Assembly (NCBI RefSeq): GCF_018343695.1
Contig: NZ_JAGYPJ010000001.1
Coordinates: forward strand, 1,809,001 to 1,873,000
Direction of reading: 5' to 3'
Length of the DNA: 64,000 bases
Source: Lederbergia citrisecunda
GTDB lineage: Bacteria > Bacillota > Bacilli > Bacillales > Bacillaceae_C
Shown: positions 1 to 8,662 of the stretch, one piece after another
Numbering within the stretch: position 1 is the stretch's first letter
Layout of the letters: every line of letters begins with the position of its first letter
Made by a program: the position numbers and the translations under genes
The notes under the pieces: generated by a model
The model's database searches: none
What the model was told of the DNA's origin: nothing
The model's input: the letters and a program-made list of their open reading frames with translations, nothing else

Positions 1-269
<269 letters not shown>

Positions 270-397
270 TTAATTTATTGTTACCTCGTCAGTGCATAAC
301 ATTTATACTATTTTTCCCATTAGTTTGAGCAAACAACAACACGCCCAATAAAATCCATAACTCTAATTATATAGTATCATTTTTTAAAATCCTAGTG

Positions 398-1087
398 TCA
401 CATATATCCTTTTTCTTTCATACTGACATATTTTTTATCACCGATGATTAAATGATCCAGAAGTTCTATCCCTATCATTTTTCCACATTCTACTAATCGT
501 TTTGTCACTTCGATATCTTCTCTTGAAGGTGATGGATCTCCGGATGGATGATTATGGAGGCAAATAATTGAAGCCGCCGAACGACGAATGGCTTCTTTAA
601 ATACCTCACGAGGATGTACAATACTTGCATTTAAACTACCTATGAAGATTGTTTGACGATGGATGACTTGATTTTTTGTATTTAAATAAAGTGCCACGAA
701 ATGCTCCTGTGTAAGAAAACGCATATCGTTCATTACGTAGTTAGCACCATCTTCAGGACTTCGTATAACATATCTTTCATCATACGAAAGATTGCTGATT
801 CTCCTACCAAGTTCAACTGCAGCTGCAATCTGAACCGCTTTCGCTTGTCCAATTCCTTTCAAATTTGTCATTTCTTCCAGTACTGCATCTTTAAGCCACA
901 TGAGACCACCAAATTGTGTTAACAGACGATTTGACAATTGTATGACAGATTCTGATTTAGTGCCCGTCCTTAATAATATTGCTAGTAACTCATGGTTTGA
1001 TAAGCTTTCAGCTCCATTGTTAATAAGTCGTTCACGCGGACGCTGATCTATAGGAAAATCACGAATCATTAGGGTTTCCGTTTTCAA
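398..1087 (-). CDS. radC: RadC/YsxA family JAMM-domain protein
   Basis: A 229-residue RadC-family protein, close to the usual length. The N-terminal half has a helix-hairpin-helix region (about 15-100, with LKGIGQAKAVQI). The C-terminal half is an MPN/JAMM fold with the metal motif HNHPSGDPSPSREDI. The family was named for a DNA-repair mutant, but its biochemical role is unproven and it should not be read as a repair enzyme. The start is the TTG at 1085-1087, preceded by AAGGAGG with about 9 nt spacing. An internal ATG at codon 7 has no comparable ribosome site. It sits 22 bp after maf and is probably cotranscribed with it. Confidence 0.9.
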   Translation of the reverse strand: MKTETLMIRDFPIDQRPRERLINNGAESLSNHELLAILLRTGTKSESVIQLSNRLLTQFGGLMWLKDAVLEEMTNLKGIGQAKAVQIAAAVELGRRISNLSYDERYVIRSPEDGANYVMNDMRFLTQEHFVALYLNTKNQVIHRQTIFIGSLNASIVHPREVFKEAIRRSAASIICLHNHPSGDPSPSREDIEVTKRLVECGKMIGIELLDHLIIGDKKYVSMKEKGYM

Positions 1088-1109
1088 ATATGTTTTCCTC
1101 CTTTTGAAT

Positions 1110-1697
1110 CTAGTTGGGAGGAATGATAAGCCCTATATTTAACAAGGCACGGTATAAACGGGAGATTGGGAGACCAACTACAGAATAATAATCTCCATTT
1201 ATTGATTTTACAAGGAGAGCTCCCAGCCCCTGAATGCCATATGCACCTGCTTTATCAAAGGGCTCCCCACTCATAATATACTGATCAATATCAGTTTCTG
1301 TTAACTCCCAAAATTCTACATCTGTTTTTTCATAAAATGCTTCTGTCTTGTTTTTATCTTTAATAGCTACTCCTGTATATACTGAATGTATTCGTCCTGA
1401 TAGTTGTTTCAGCATATGTTTAGCTTCAGTCATATTTTTGGGCTTACCGAGAATGATATCATCACTTACAACGACAGTATCAGCTCCAATAATAACGGCA
1501 TGTGGATAATGCTCTATTGCTACTTTTACTTTTCGTAAAGCAAGTGTTTTGACAAATTCTGATGGTGAAAGATTAGATGGTAGAGTTTCATCGGCATTTG
1601 ATGAAAAAGTAGTAAAAGGAATGTTTAATTTCTGAAGGATTTCTTTTCTTCGAGGTGAAGCAGAAGCTAGTACGAGGTGATCCATAGGCATGGCCAT
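1110..1697 (-). CDS. maf: Maf-type nucleoside triphosphate pyrophosphatase
   Basis: Maf/YhdE family house-cleaning pyrophosphatase (dTTP/UTP and modified nucleotides in characterised members), linked to septum control in Bacillus. Family motifs are visible: LASASPRRKEIL at the N-terminus, the FSSNADET segment, and IIGADTVV with the catalytic Asp, followed by LGKP. Length is about 190 residues, normal for the family. Three in-frame ATGs lie at 1697, 1691 and 1685. The AAGG ribosome site directly abuts the first, so the second (6 nt spacing) is the likelier start. The neighbours spoIIB and radC match B. subtilis order. Confidence 0.92.
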   Translation of the reverse strand: MAMPMDHLVLASASPRRKEILQKLNIPFTTFSSNADETLPSNLSPSEFVKTLALRKVKVAIEHYPHAVIIGADTVVVSDDIILGKPKNMTEAKHMLKQLSGRIHSVYTGVAIKDKNKTEAFYEKTDVEFWELTETDIDQYIMSGEPFDKAGAYGIQGLGALLVKSINGDYYSVVGLPISRLYRALLNIGLIIPPN

Positions 1698-1792
1698 CCT
1701 TTCTTGAGTTAGGAAAATGGTCTCTATAGACGATTTTCCTGAATAGGGAGATACATGATTCTATCCTATCAAAGAGTTAAAAAAGAAACAAG

Positions 1793-1816
1793 AAAAAGAG
1801 GCCAAGAGCCCCTTTT
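1793..1816 (-). terminator. Rho-independent terminator after spoIIB
   Basis: Read on the minus strand, AAAAGGGGC pairs with GGCCTCTTTT around a short loop and is followed by T-rich sequence. It ends the spoIIB transcript before maf. Confidence 0.65.
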
Positions 1817-1823
1817 GAATTAT

Positions 1824-2837
1824 TTACGAACCAATTTCACCTTTATATAACTTAATAAATTCCAGTAAAACTTGTTGGGCTTGTAATAGTTCACTTTTCG
1901 ATTGCGATGTTTGAAAACCTTTAAGATGTGTTTCAGCTGATTTGAGACTTCCATGAAGTTCCTTAGCGATTTCCTCGTGGAAGTTGCCATTCAGTGTATT
2001 TTCCACGTCTTTTAGAACATTTCCATCCAAGGATCCATTTAGATAACCTACAGCAGATTGTTCCGCTAGCTTATGAATTGCCTCAACCTCTTTAGTTAAT
2101 TGATCTGCTTCTTCTTTTGAAGATAATTCAATCGATTTTCCTCCAAATGAAAGCTCCTTTGCCCAGACATCCTCTAGCCCTTGTTCCTTTAATTGACTCG
2201 CCAACGATTTAGCAGTTGACAGCTCTCCAGCAACACCGATAAATACATAATATTTTCCTTCCATTTCAATAACAGTCGTCGCAACATTGTTTGCCGCTAA
2301 TTGCTCTCCTGCAGAAACAGCATTTTCATTAGAAGAATAAAAGCCGCCTTGAAGTACAGATATAGTTATTTCTGGTAAGGTCATAGAGTATTTTTCATTT
2401 TTAGCAGCTTGACTTTCCTTTTCAACAACCGGAGGAGAATCACCTTCTTTTAAACCTACGTGACTTTCTTCGGTTTGGATTACCATTTTATAAATTATAA
2501 ATCCAAGAATGAGTCCGACTGCAATTGCTAGAAAAACAGATAAAAACAAGCCTGAAAAACTAGATTTTATATTTCTATTCCACGTTCGAACAGGAAGCTT
2601 TCTTATATTGTCATTTGTTGCGTTAATAATCTTATACTCAGGTACCTCATTTTTTTCATCATTAGGCAATATCCATTCAAATTCGTCTTCAACTATTTCT
2701 TCTGAGGAGGCTGCAGAAGCCTCGTTTGTGGCTGATTGCCAATCATGAATAGCCGTTTCCTCTGAAAATGTTTGCTCCTTTCCATTCAATTTTATTTTTA
2801 TTGTAGAATGGCGATCCCCTTTTTCCTTTCCATTCAT
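1824..2837 (-). CDS. spoIIB: SpoIIB-like sporulation protein with SPOR domain
   Basis: Stage II sporulation protein that helps engulfment and septal peptidoglycan dissolution in Bacillus. It has an acidic cytoplasmic N-terminus (about residues 1-90), one membrane helix (about 95-118, SGLFLSVFLAIAVGLILGF), a linker, an SPOR-like peptidoglycan-binding region (about 150-225, SVLQGGFYSS...YYVFIGVAG) and a helical C-terminus. The ATG at 2837 is chosen because GGGAGG lies 7 nt upstream. A longer frame to 2882 adds 15 residues without a ribosome site. The position between comC and maf matches B. subtilis. Sequence similarity outside SPOR is weak, so the name rests partly on synteny. Confidence 0.82.
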   Translation of the reverse strand: MNGKEKGDRHSTIKIKLNGKEQTFSEETAIHDWQSATNEASAASSEEIVEDEFEWILPNDEKNEVPEYKIINATNDNIRKLPVRTWNRNIKSSFSGLFLSVFLAIAVGLILGFIIYKMVIQTEESHVGLKEGDSPPVVEKESQAAKNEKYSMTLPEITISVLQGGFYSSNENAVSAGEQLAANNVATTVIEMEGKYYVFIGVAGELSTAKSLASQLKEQGLEDVWAKELSFGGKSIELSSKEEADQLTKEVEAIHKLAEQSAVGYLNGSLDGNVLKDVENTLNGNFHEEIAKELHGSLKSAETHLKGFQTSQSKSELLQAQQVLLEFIKLYKGEIGS

Positions 2838-2886
2838 CTTAGAGCCTCCCGCACATAAATTTTGTTTCATCCTATCATACAAGCAT

Positions 2887-2913
2887 AAAAAAAAGACGAA
2901 ACTTTTGTCGTCT
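2887..2913 (-). terminator. Terminator of the pil operon
   Basis: On the minus strand AGACGA and TCGTCT form a 6-bp stem around a 7-nt loop, followed by eight T residues. It lies just after pilO and before spoIIB. Confidence 0.75.
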
Positions 2914-2950
2914 ACTACAAAAAGGTTTTCGTCAATTTTTTAGTCATATT

Positions 2951-3607
2951 TTACCTTTTAAATGGATTTTTCTTATTAGCAGGTTTTGGTACATCCATTT
3001 TTGGCACTTCGGCTTTTAACTCATTTAATTCTGGCATGTAAAAAACCGATAAAGTAATCTGAACTGAATAACCATTGTCTTTTTCTTTTTCAGACACAAT
3101 GATATCAGGTCCAGTCACAGAAATTTGTTCTATATGAACAATCCTCGTTTGAGATTCGAGATCGCGCAAAAAAGCTTCAATTTCAACATAACTCTTGGCT
3201 TTAATCAAAAGGTTTACGGTGATTTTCTCCAAACCATTAGGCAAAGTTGAATTTTGAGCCTCTTGTTCATCATTTGAATCAATAGTAACGAAAGTACCAT
3301 CTGTAAAGTTCATTTCATTAATGATAACACCAGATGACTTTTCTAGTTTTTCTACATCTAAAATAAATTGATCAATGAAAGGATTTACAGGTATTTTTTT
3401 TACGAGATGAAGAGGATTTTCTTCAGTTTGTGTTTCATTCAGTTTATGTAACACATTTTGCTCCATTTTCAACTCGCTTTCAAGTAGAGAAGTATGCTTC
3501 GCAATCGGTTTATATTGGCTGATATAGAAAAAAGCAATAAAACATAATAAAGCTATGGTAAAAATTGATATGAGCGTCCATTTATTTTTCAACCATTGAA
3601 GTGGCAT
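2951..3607 (-). CDS. pilO: Type IV pilus assembly protein PilO-like
   Basis: A 218-residue inner-membrane alignment protein of the type IV pilus machine. A short cytoplasmic N-terminus is followed by one membrane helix (about 11-30, LISIFTIALLCFIAFFYI), a coiled-coil stretch (about 35-60) and a C-terminal ferredoxin-like domain (about 75-200), the PilO architecture. Primary sequence similarity in this family is low, so the call depends on architecture and gene order. Its ATG overlaps the pilN stop (TAATG), indicating translational coupling. It is the last gene of the pil operon, ahead of a terminator. Confidence 0.82.
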   Translation of the reverse strand: MPLQWLKNKWTLISIFTIALLCFIAFFYISQYKPIAKHTSLLESELKMEQNVLHKLNETQTEENPLHLVKKIPVNPFIDQFILDVEKLEKSSGVIINEMNFTDGTFVTIDSNDEQEAQNSTLPNGLEKITVNLLIKAKSYVEIEAFLRDLESQTRIVHIEQISVTGPDIIVSEKEKDNGYSVQITLSVFYMPELNELKAEVPKMDVPKPANKKNPFKR

Positions 3608-4173
3608 TATTCACTGCCCCCTTCATTTTCCGAGTCTGCTTTCACATGCTCCTTATTTATTGTTAATACATAATAGGCGGTATAGTACAGAGTTGGTTGA
3701 TTGTCGTTTTTAATCATGCTAATAAGTTTTGCATCTGTAAACCATTGAGAAGATATTAATTCATGTAAATAGTATGCCGCTTCATTACTAGAAGTAAATT
3801 GTACATTCAACTCTACTTTATTATCGCCATTGTATGAAAATGATTGAAAGAAACCTTTTTCGGGCAATAGAGAGGAAAGATGATGTAAAAGTGGAACGAT
3901 GGCGATACGCTCCTGTTCTGTCCAGTCAATCGCATTATGTAAACTTTCTAGAGAACTACTTGAAAATGGTTGATTCGCTTTATTGCTTGCTATTAATTCT
4001 CGTGTTTGCTCGATTCTTTTTTCTAACGAATCTATTCTAGCAATATCATTTTGCATTAATAACCAAAGAAATATAGAGCTGCACACTGTAATAATGGTGA
4101 GAATGATAACGGTAAATAAGGCTATTGGTGGCTCTTTTTTCTTTTGTTGTATAAGATTTATTTCAATCATCAT
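3607..4173 (-). CDS. pilN: Type IV pilus assembly protein PilN-like
   Basis: A 188-residue bitopic membrane protein that partners PilO and binds PilM. The N-terminus MMIEINLIQQKKKEP carries the INL motif by which PilN docks onto PilM in characterised systems. A membrane helix follows at about 18-40, then a coiled coil and a ferredoxin-like C-terminal domain. It overlaps pilM by 4 bp (ATGA) and pilO by 1 bp, so the three proteins are probably made in fixed ratio. Confidence 0.87.
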   Translation of the reverse strand: MMIEINLIQQKKKEPPIALFTVIILTIITVCSSIFLWLLMQNDIARIDSLEKRIEQTRELIASNKANQPFSSSSLESLHNAIDWTEQERIAIVPLLHHLSSLLPEKGFFQSFSYNGDNKVELNVQFTSSNEAAYYLHELISSQWFTDAKLISMIKNDNQPTLYYTAYYVLTINKEHVKADSENEGGSE

Positions 4174-5123
4174 AATGAACTCACCTCTTTTAAAGATAAG
4201 CCCAATGCTGGAAGATGGGCAGTAGGAACCATTTTCCCATCGTTATTAACAGTCAAATGCTCTATTTCCATTTCCAGTCCTGTCCGCAACATTTCTTCGA
4301 ACTTCGAAAGTTCTCCGTGATCACCACTTAATATAACTCTATTAATTTGTACTTCTCCATGATTTAATGAATATTGATAAAAATCCATCACCTTTACAAT
4401 CTCAGAAATGGCTTCTTCTAAATAAGCAGAGGAATTAGCATTATCAACTATACTTAATGAACTTTCCAACAAAATATCAGATGTAATCGGACGGACGAAA
4501 ATCGGAACATGCTGATGAAAAATAGCTATTGTTAATAAGGAATTGTCAAAATTCAAAAGTAATAAATGATCTTCTGGATTGGTCATATCATAAGCATGGT
4601 ATAAACGATATAAGGAAAGTGGAGCAATATCAGCGACGATTGGTCTTAATTTTACTTGATCAAGAATATTGATATAGGAATGAACGATTTCTCTTGGGGC
4701 GGCAACAAGCAAAATATTATAATGATCCTCCTCAAGATCTAGGATAACGGAATCAATAACTGGATCTTCAAATGGGAGATGGATACTTGTCCCAGTTTCC
4801 ATAAATAAATAGCCATTTATTTCATCCTTTTGAATATCAAGTGGTACTTTTACTTGACGAACGATAATAAAAGGATCCGGAATTAAAAAGCGAATGTCTC
4901 TTCTTTTAATTTTCCATTTATTAATACATTTTTCCAATGCTGAGTGGAGCAATTTAGGGTTCATGATCTTGCCTTCTTTAATCGTACCAGGATGAAGAGG
5001 ATGTTCTTTCACTTGTAAAATTACTCTTTTTCCTCCGTGGTTCGTTTCCATAAAGCGAATTACTTGATCAGTAAAAACTAAATTTGCAGTTTTTAGACTA
5101 CGCTTAAATAGTTTAAAGGCCAT
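4170..5123 (-). CDS. pilM: Type IV pilus assembly protein PilM (actin-like)
   Basis: A 317-residue cytoplasmic PilM-type actin fold, which links the PilN/PilO membrane complex to the motor. The family pattern includes LVFTDQVIRFME at the start, the VRQVKVPLDIQKDEI segment typical of PilM, and DIAPLSLYRLYHA before the second lobe. The ATG at 5123 follows AAAGGGAG at 8 nt. It lies 21 bp after the prepilin peptidase and overlaps pilN. It is clearly diverged from proteobacterial PilM, as in other Firmicutes. Confidence 0.87.
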   Translation of the reverse strand: MAFKLFKRSLKTANLVFTDQVIRFMETNHGGKRVILQVKEHPLHPGTIKEGKIMNPKLLHSALEKCINKWKIKRRDIRFLIPDPFIIVRQVKVPLDIQKDEINGYLFMETGTSIHLPFEDPVIDSVILDLEEDHYNILLVAAPREIVHSYINILDQVKLRPIVADIAPLSLYRLYHAYDMTNPEDHLLLLNFDNSLLTIAIFHQHVPIFVRPITSDILLESSLSIVDNANSSAYLEEAISEIVKVMDFYQYSLNHGEVQINRVILSGDHGELSKFEEMLRTGLEMEIEHLTVNNDGKMVPTAHLPALGLSLKEVSSL

Positions 5124-5144
5124 AACGAAAACTCCCTTTACTAA

Positions 5145-5909
5145 TTACAGAAATGATAAATACCAATCCAAAATGTATTGATGATAGAAATACATAATCA
5201 ATGTACCTATACCGATAAAAGGCCCAAATGGAATTGGTTCTTTTTTCTTGAAAAATCCAAAAAACATCCCGATAATGCCAATGACGCCACCAATCATTGT
5301 AGCTGCTAGAAGTGAAAGTAAGACGAGCTTCGTTCCAAGGGCAAATCCGATGACAGCATATAGCTTAATATCGCCTCCACCCATGCCACCTTTACTAATC
5401 ACAGCAATGAATAAAAGCAATGAGAATCCAATCGCAGCCCCAAGCATTGAATCCCACCATGGATCTAATGGCAAGAAGAAACGTTCTATAAGAAAAAATA
5501 CTGCAAACACAAGTAGGATTTTATCGGGGATAAGCATATAAGTAATATCCGTAATAAAAATAATGACAAACAATGACATTAATGTCCATACAATAAACAA
5601 TTCGACGGACCAGCCAATTTGATTATAAGCAAAAACAAATAATAGAGCTGTCGTAAGCTCCATTAGTGGATAAAGAGGAGAAATCCGCCTTTGACAATGA
5701 CGGCATTTCCCCTTTTGTATGATATATGATAAAACTGGAATCAACTCATATGCCTGTAACGTATTCTGACAACCGGGACAGGCAGACCGTGGCTTAACGA
5801 TAGATTGTTTTAATGGCACCCGTAGCCCAACGACATTGAAAAAAGAGCCGAGGAGAAGGGAATAGATGAAGATGATAAGAGTCATGATGGATTTAAGGTA
5901 ACTTAACAT
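5145..5909 (-). CDS. comC: Prepilin peptidase / N-methyltransferase (ComC/PilD)
   Basis: Membrane aspartyl protease (A24 family) that cleaves after the Gly of type III signal peptides and methylates the new N-terminus. It has a cytoplasmic zinc loop with two CxxC pairs (CPGC and CRHC, about residues 44-72), several membrane helices, and the two catalytic aspartates in TDITYMLIPD and GGGDIKLY. Length 254 is normal. This is the syntenic comC, so it probably processes ComG pseudopilins as well as the PilA and minor pilins here. The start at 5909 overlaps pilA by 17 bp; the next ATG (5885) has no ribosome site. Confidence 0.93.
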   Translation of the reverse strand: MLSYLKSIMTLIIFIYSLLLGSFFNVVGLRVPLKQSIVKPRSACPGCQNTLQAYELIPVLSYIIQKGKCRHCQRRISPLYPLMELTTALLFVFAYNQIGWSVELFIVWTLMSLFVIIFITDITYMLIPDKILLVFAVFFLIERFFLPLDPWWDSMLGAAIGFSLLLFIAVISKGGMGGGDIKLYAVIGFALGTKLVLLSLLAATMIGGVIGIIGMFFGFFKKKEPIPFGPFIGIGTLIMYFYHQYILDWYLSFL

Positions 5910-6318
5910 CTTTTCTAGCTATTTCAAAAGGATCTTCACCATTTATATAGGTAGTTTGTCCACCTATAAGAGTAACTTTATTTGAACCTTTACCAATATT
6001 TACAACACTATTTGTTTTATCATATCCTCCATCCTTATTGGATGGATTCTTAACTTCTTCCAAATAACCATCTTTCACAAGGGTATCTAAAGTAAAAGTT
6101 CCTTCAGTATTTCCATCTGCAGATAATGCCATTTTTGCAGCATTTACCATCATTTGTGCATTACCAATATGAGCATCTTTTTTCGAGTTATTAATCAATC
6201 CGCCAATACTTGGAATAGCAATGGCAGAAATAATTCCAAGGATGACGACGACAGCAAGTAGTTCTACAAGAGTTAATCCACGTTGATTTTTCAATACATG
6301 ATTCAGTTTTTTTAACAT
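5893..6318 (-). CDS. pilA: Major type IV pilin PilA
   Basis: A 141-residue prepilin with a type III signal: a 14-residue basic leader ending NQRG, cleavage before LTLVELL, and glutamate at mature position 5. The hydrophobic assembly helix (about 15-40) is followed by a small globular domain. It is the only pilin in the operon with this normal major-pilin layout, preceded by a strong AAAGGAGG site, so it probably forms the fibre shaft. There is no cysteine pair; the C-terminus ends in a lysine-rich tail overlapping comC. A pseudopilin role cannot be excluded. Confidence 0.9.
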   Translation of the reverse strand: MLKKLNHVLKNQRGLTLVELLAVVVILGIISAIAIPSIGGLINNSKKDAHIGNAQMMVNAAKMALSADGNTEGTFTLDTLVKDGYLEEVKNPSNKDGGYDKTNSVVNIGKGSNKVTLIGGQTTYINGEDPFEIARKDVKLP

Positions 6319-6403
6319 TTTAAATCCTCCTTTATACGAAAAAACTAATCTAGTTCTTTCTACCTAAAACATCTCATATTATGCATTTTTTGACAAGCTG
6401 TAT

Positions 6404-7615
6404 TTAATAGTTTTGGAGATTGTCAAAAATGCTATACATCGGTACGATTATTGCTGCTACAATTGTTCCAACCATCAAGGCGAGTGCAACGATTAATATA
6501 GGTTCTATTAATGACTTCATGCGTTCCGTTGCCAATTCAACTTCCTTCTCATAAAAATCCGCCACCTTATCAAGCAATGAATCTAGCTGTCCCGTCTGTT
6601 CCCCAATTACAATCATTTGGGAGACAAGTGGTGGAAAGACCCAATGCTCTTTAATAGGGTTAGCCAATGATTGTCCACCTTCAAGTGAATGCCGTGAACG
6701 ATTTATCACTTTTGCTACTACTTCATTTTGTATGACTTGCTCAACCATTGCTAATGCTTGTAAAATCGGAACTGAACTCGCAAGCATGGAACTAAGGGTC
6801 CTTGTCATCTGGGCAATAACAGCTTTTTGTTCAACTGCTCCAAAAAAAGGTGTCTTTAATAGTACCAAATCCAAATAATACTTCGTCTTTCGATTTCCCC
6901 GAAGCACTACGAAACCAATTCCTAATAGAATCACAAATAGAAGGATCAATAGCCAAAAATGTTGAATAAAATGGCTCATGCCTAACACGAATTTTGTAAT
7001 ACTAGGTAAATCACTGTCTACACTTTCAAACATACTAACGAAAGTTGGGACGACGCCTATTAATAGAAAAATGACAACACCGACCGCAATGAACCCTACG
7101 ACAAACGGATACACAAGTGCCGAAATCACGTTCTGTCTCGTTTTATGTTGTTTTTCATAATGCTCACATAAACGCTCTAGAGTTTCATCTAATGTTCCGG
7201 ATAGTTCCCCTGCTTTCACCATATTGATCAATAGAGGATCAAAGATTTTACGGTGGTGTGATAGTGCTTCAGACAACTGAATTCCTTCTCTTAAATTTCC
7301 TTCTACTATATTAAGTGCCTTACTTAATATTTTATTATCCGTTTGTGCCGATAGAATTCTTGTTGCATCAACAACGGAAACTCCTGCTTTTAAAAGCGTG
7401 GAAAACTGTTTTAAGAAAACGATCATTTGTTGAAGCTTCACTCGTTGACCAATTGAGATCTCTTTAGTGAATATCGATTCCTTTATTTCTTCTATTTCTA
7501 TAATTCGTAGTCCTTCATTTTTTAACTTGAGCATCGCATCGCGTCTTGAATCGGCTGTAACTTTTCCTATATGTATTCCTACTTTATCCCTTCCCTTGTA
7601 TTTAAAACGTGCCAT
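6404..7615 (-). CDS. pilC: Type IV pilus platform protein PilC
   Basis: Polytopic inner-membrane platform protein of the T2SS F / PilC family, on which the PilB and PilT motors act. Two homologous T2SSF domains are seen (about 60-190 and 265-390), each starting with the conserved FLKQFSTLLKAGVSVVDA and MTRTLSSMLASSVPILQA type segments, with membrane helices at about 160-190, 215-235 and 370-395. The ATG at 7615 (MARFKYKGRDKVG) matches family starts. Upstream TTG/ATG codons would extend it 6 residues. It overlaps the end of pilT by 14 bp. Confidence 0.94.
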   Translation of the reverse strand: MARFKYKGRDKVGIHIGKVTADSRRDAMLKLKNEGLRIIEIEEIKESIFTKEISIGQRVKLQQMIVFLKQFSTLLKAGVSVVDATRILSAQTDNKILSKALNIVEGNLREGIQLSEALSHHRKIFDPLLINMVKAGELSGTLDETLERLCEHYEKQHKTRQNVISALVYPFVVGFIAVGVVIFLLIGVVPTFVSMFESVDSDLPSITKFVLGMSHFIQHFWLLILLFVILLGIGFVVLRGNRKTKYYLDLVLLKTPFFGAVEQKAVIAQMTRTLSSMLASSVPILQALAMVEQVIQNEVVAKVINRSRHSLEGGQSLANPIKEHWVFPPLVSQMIVIGEQTGQLDSLLDKVADFYEKEVELATERMKSLIEPILIVALALMVGTIVAAIIVPMYSIFDNLQNY

Positions 7616-8654
7616 TAGAATCATTTCCTTCAAAAAATGGGATTGTCGCTTCTCTCGCTATTTGCTCGGAAGCTAGTAATTCTTTAATACTCGTTGCTAA
7701 TAAGTGCATCCCTTCATGCCGCGATGTTTGTAAAACATTTGGGATTTGATGGATTTTTTCATTACGGATTAAATTCGCGATTGCGGCATTATTAATGAGT
7801 ATTTCCGTTGCTGCTCTTCTACCTTTACGATCAGCAGTTGGAAATAAACGCTGTGAAATAATGCCTATTAATACGGAAGCAAGCTGAATTCTTATTTGTG
7901 TTTGTTGTTCATGCGGGAAAACATCTATAATTCGATCAATTGTTGTAGGTGCACTTGAAGTATGCAAAGTACCTAAAACGAGATGACCTGTTTCAGCAGC
8001 TGTAATCGCCGTTTGGATTGTTTCTAAATCACGCATCTCCCCTACAAGAATAACATCTGGATCTTGTCTAAGTGCACTTCGTAATCCATGTTTAAAACTG
8101 CGAGTATCGAAACCAACCTCTCTTTGATCTATAATCGACAATCCATGCTTGTGCAAATACTCGATTGGATCCTCCAATGTAATAACATGTTTACGCATAT
8201 TCTTATTCATATAATCGATCATCGCAGCAAGTGTTGTTGACTTACCGCTACCTGTAGACCCAGTAACTAAAATTAATCCTTGTGGTTTTTCACAAAGCTT
8301 TTTTAATATAGGTGGCAGTTTTAATTCATCGATGGTAGGAATATGTGTAGGAATAACCCTAATGGCCAAAGCTGCACATGAACGTTGATGATAGGCATTG
8401 ATTCGAAAACGCGAGATTCCAGGAATACCGTAAGAAAAATCCAGCTCACCTTTATCTTTATACGTTTCCCATAGATGCTGTGGAATAAGTGATTTAGCCA
8501 TTCTTTCTGTATCAATAGGTAAAAGTGGCTCATCTCCAAATCTTTTTAACAGACCGTTAATTCTCATAACTGGTGGTACACCTACAGTAATATGAAGATC
8601 GGAGGCGCCATTTTCATAAGCAGATTTTAATAATAACTCATCTTTGTTTTCCAT
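7602..8654 (-). CDS. pilT: Twitching-motility retraction ATPase PilT
   Basis: A 350-residue hexameric ATPase that depolymerises pili. It has a PAS-like N-terminal domain (ASDLHITVGVPPVMRING), Walker A GSTGSGKSTT at about residue 132, an Asp box, Walker B/His-box segment DPDVILVGEMRD and TGHLVLGTLHTSS, and the PilT-specific C-terminal segment AIANLIRNEKIHQIPNVLQT. The PilT features separate it from ComGA, which lacks this tail. It points to true retractable pili rather than only a competence pseudopilus. It lies 8 bp after pilB. Confidence 0.95.
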   Translation of the reverse strand: MENKDELLLKSAYENGASDLHITVGVPPVMRINGLLKRFGDEPLLPIDTERMAKSLIPQHLWETYKDKGELDFSYGIPGISRFRINAYHQRSCAALAIRVIPTHIPTIDELKLPPILKKLCEKPQGLILVTGSTGSGKSTTLAAMIDYMNKNMRKHVITLEDPIEYLHKHGLSIIDQREVGFDTRSFKHGLRSALRQDPDVILVGEMRDLETIQTAITAAETGHLVLGTLHTSSAPTTIDRIIDVFPHEQQTQIRIQLASVLIGIISQRLFPTADRKGRRAATEILINNAAIANLIRNEKIHQIPNVLQTSRHEGMHLLATSIKELLASEQIAREATIPFFEGNDSNGTF

Positions 8655-8662
8655 GAATGTAT

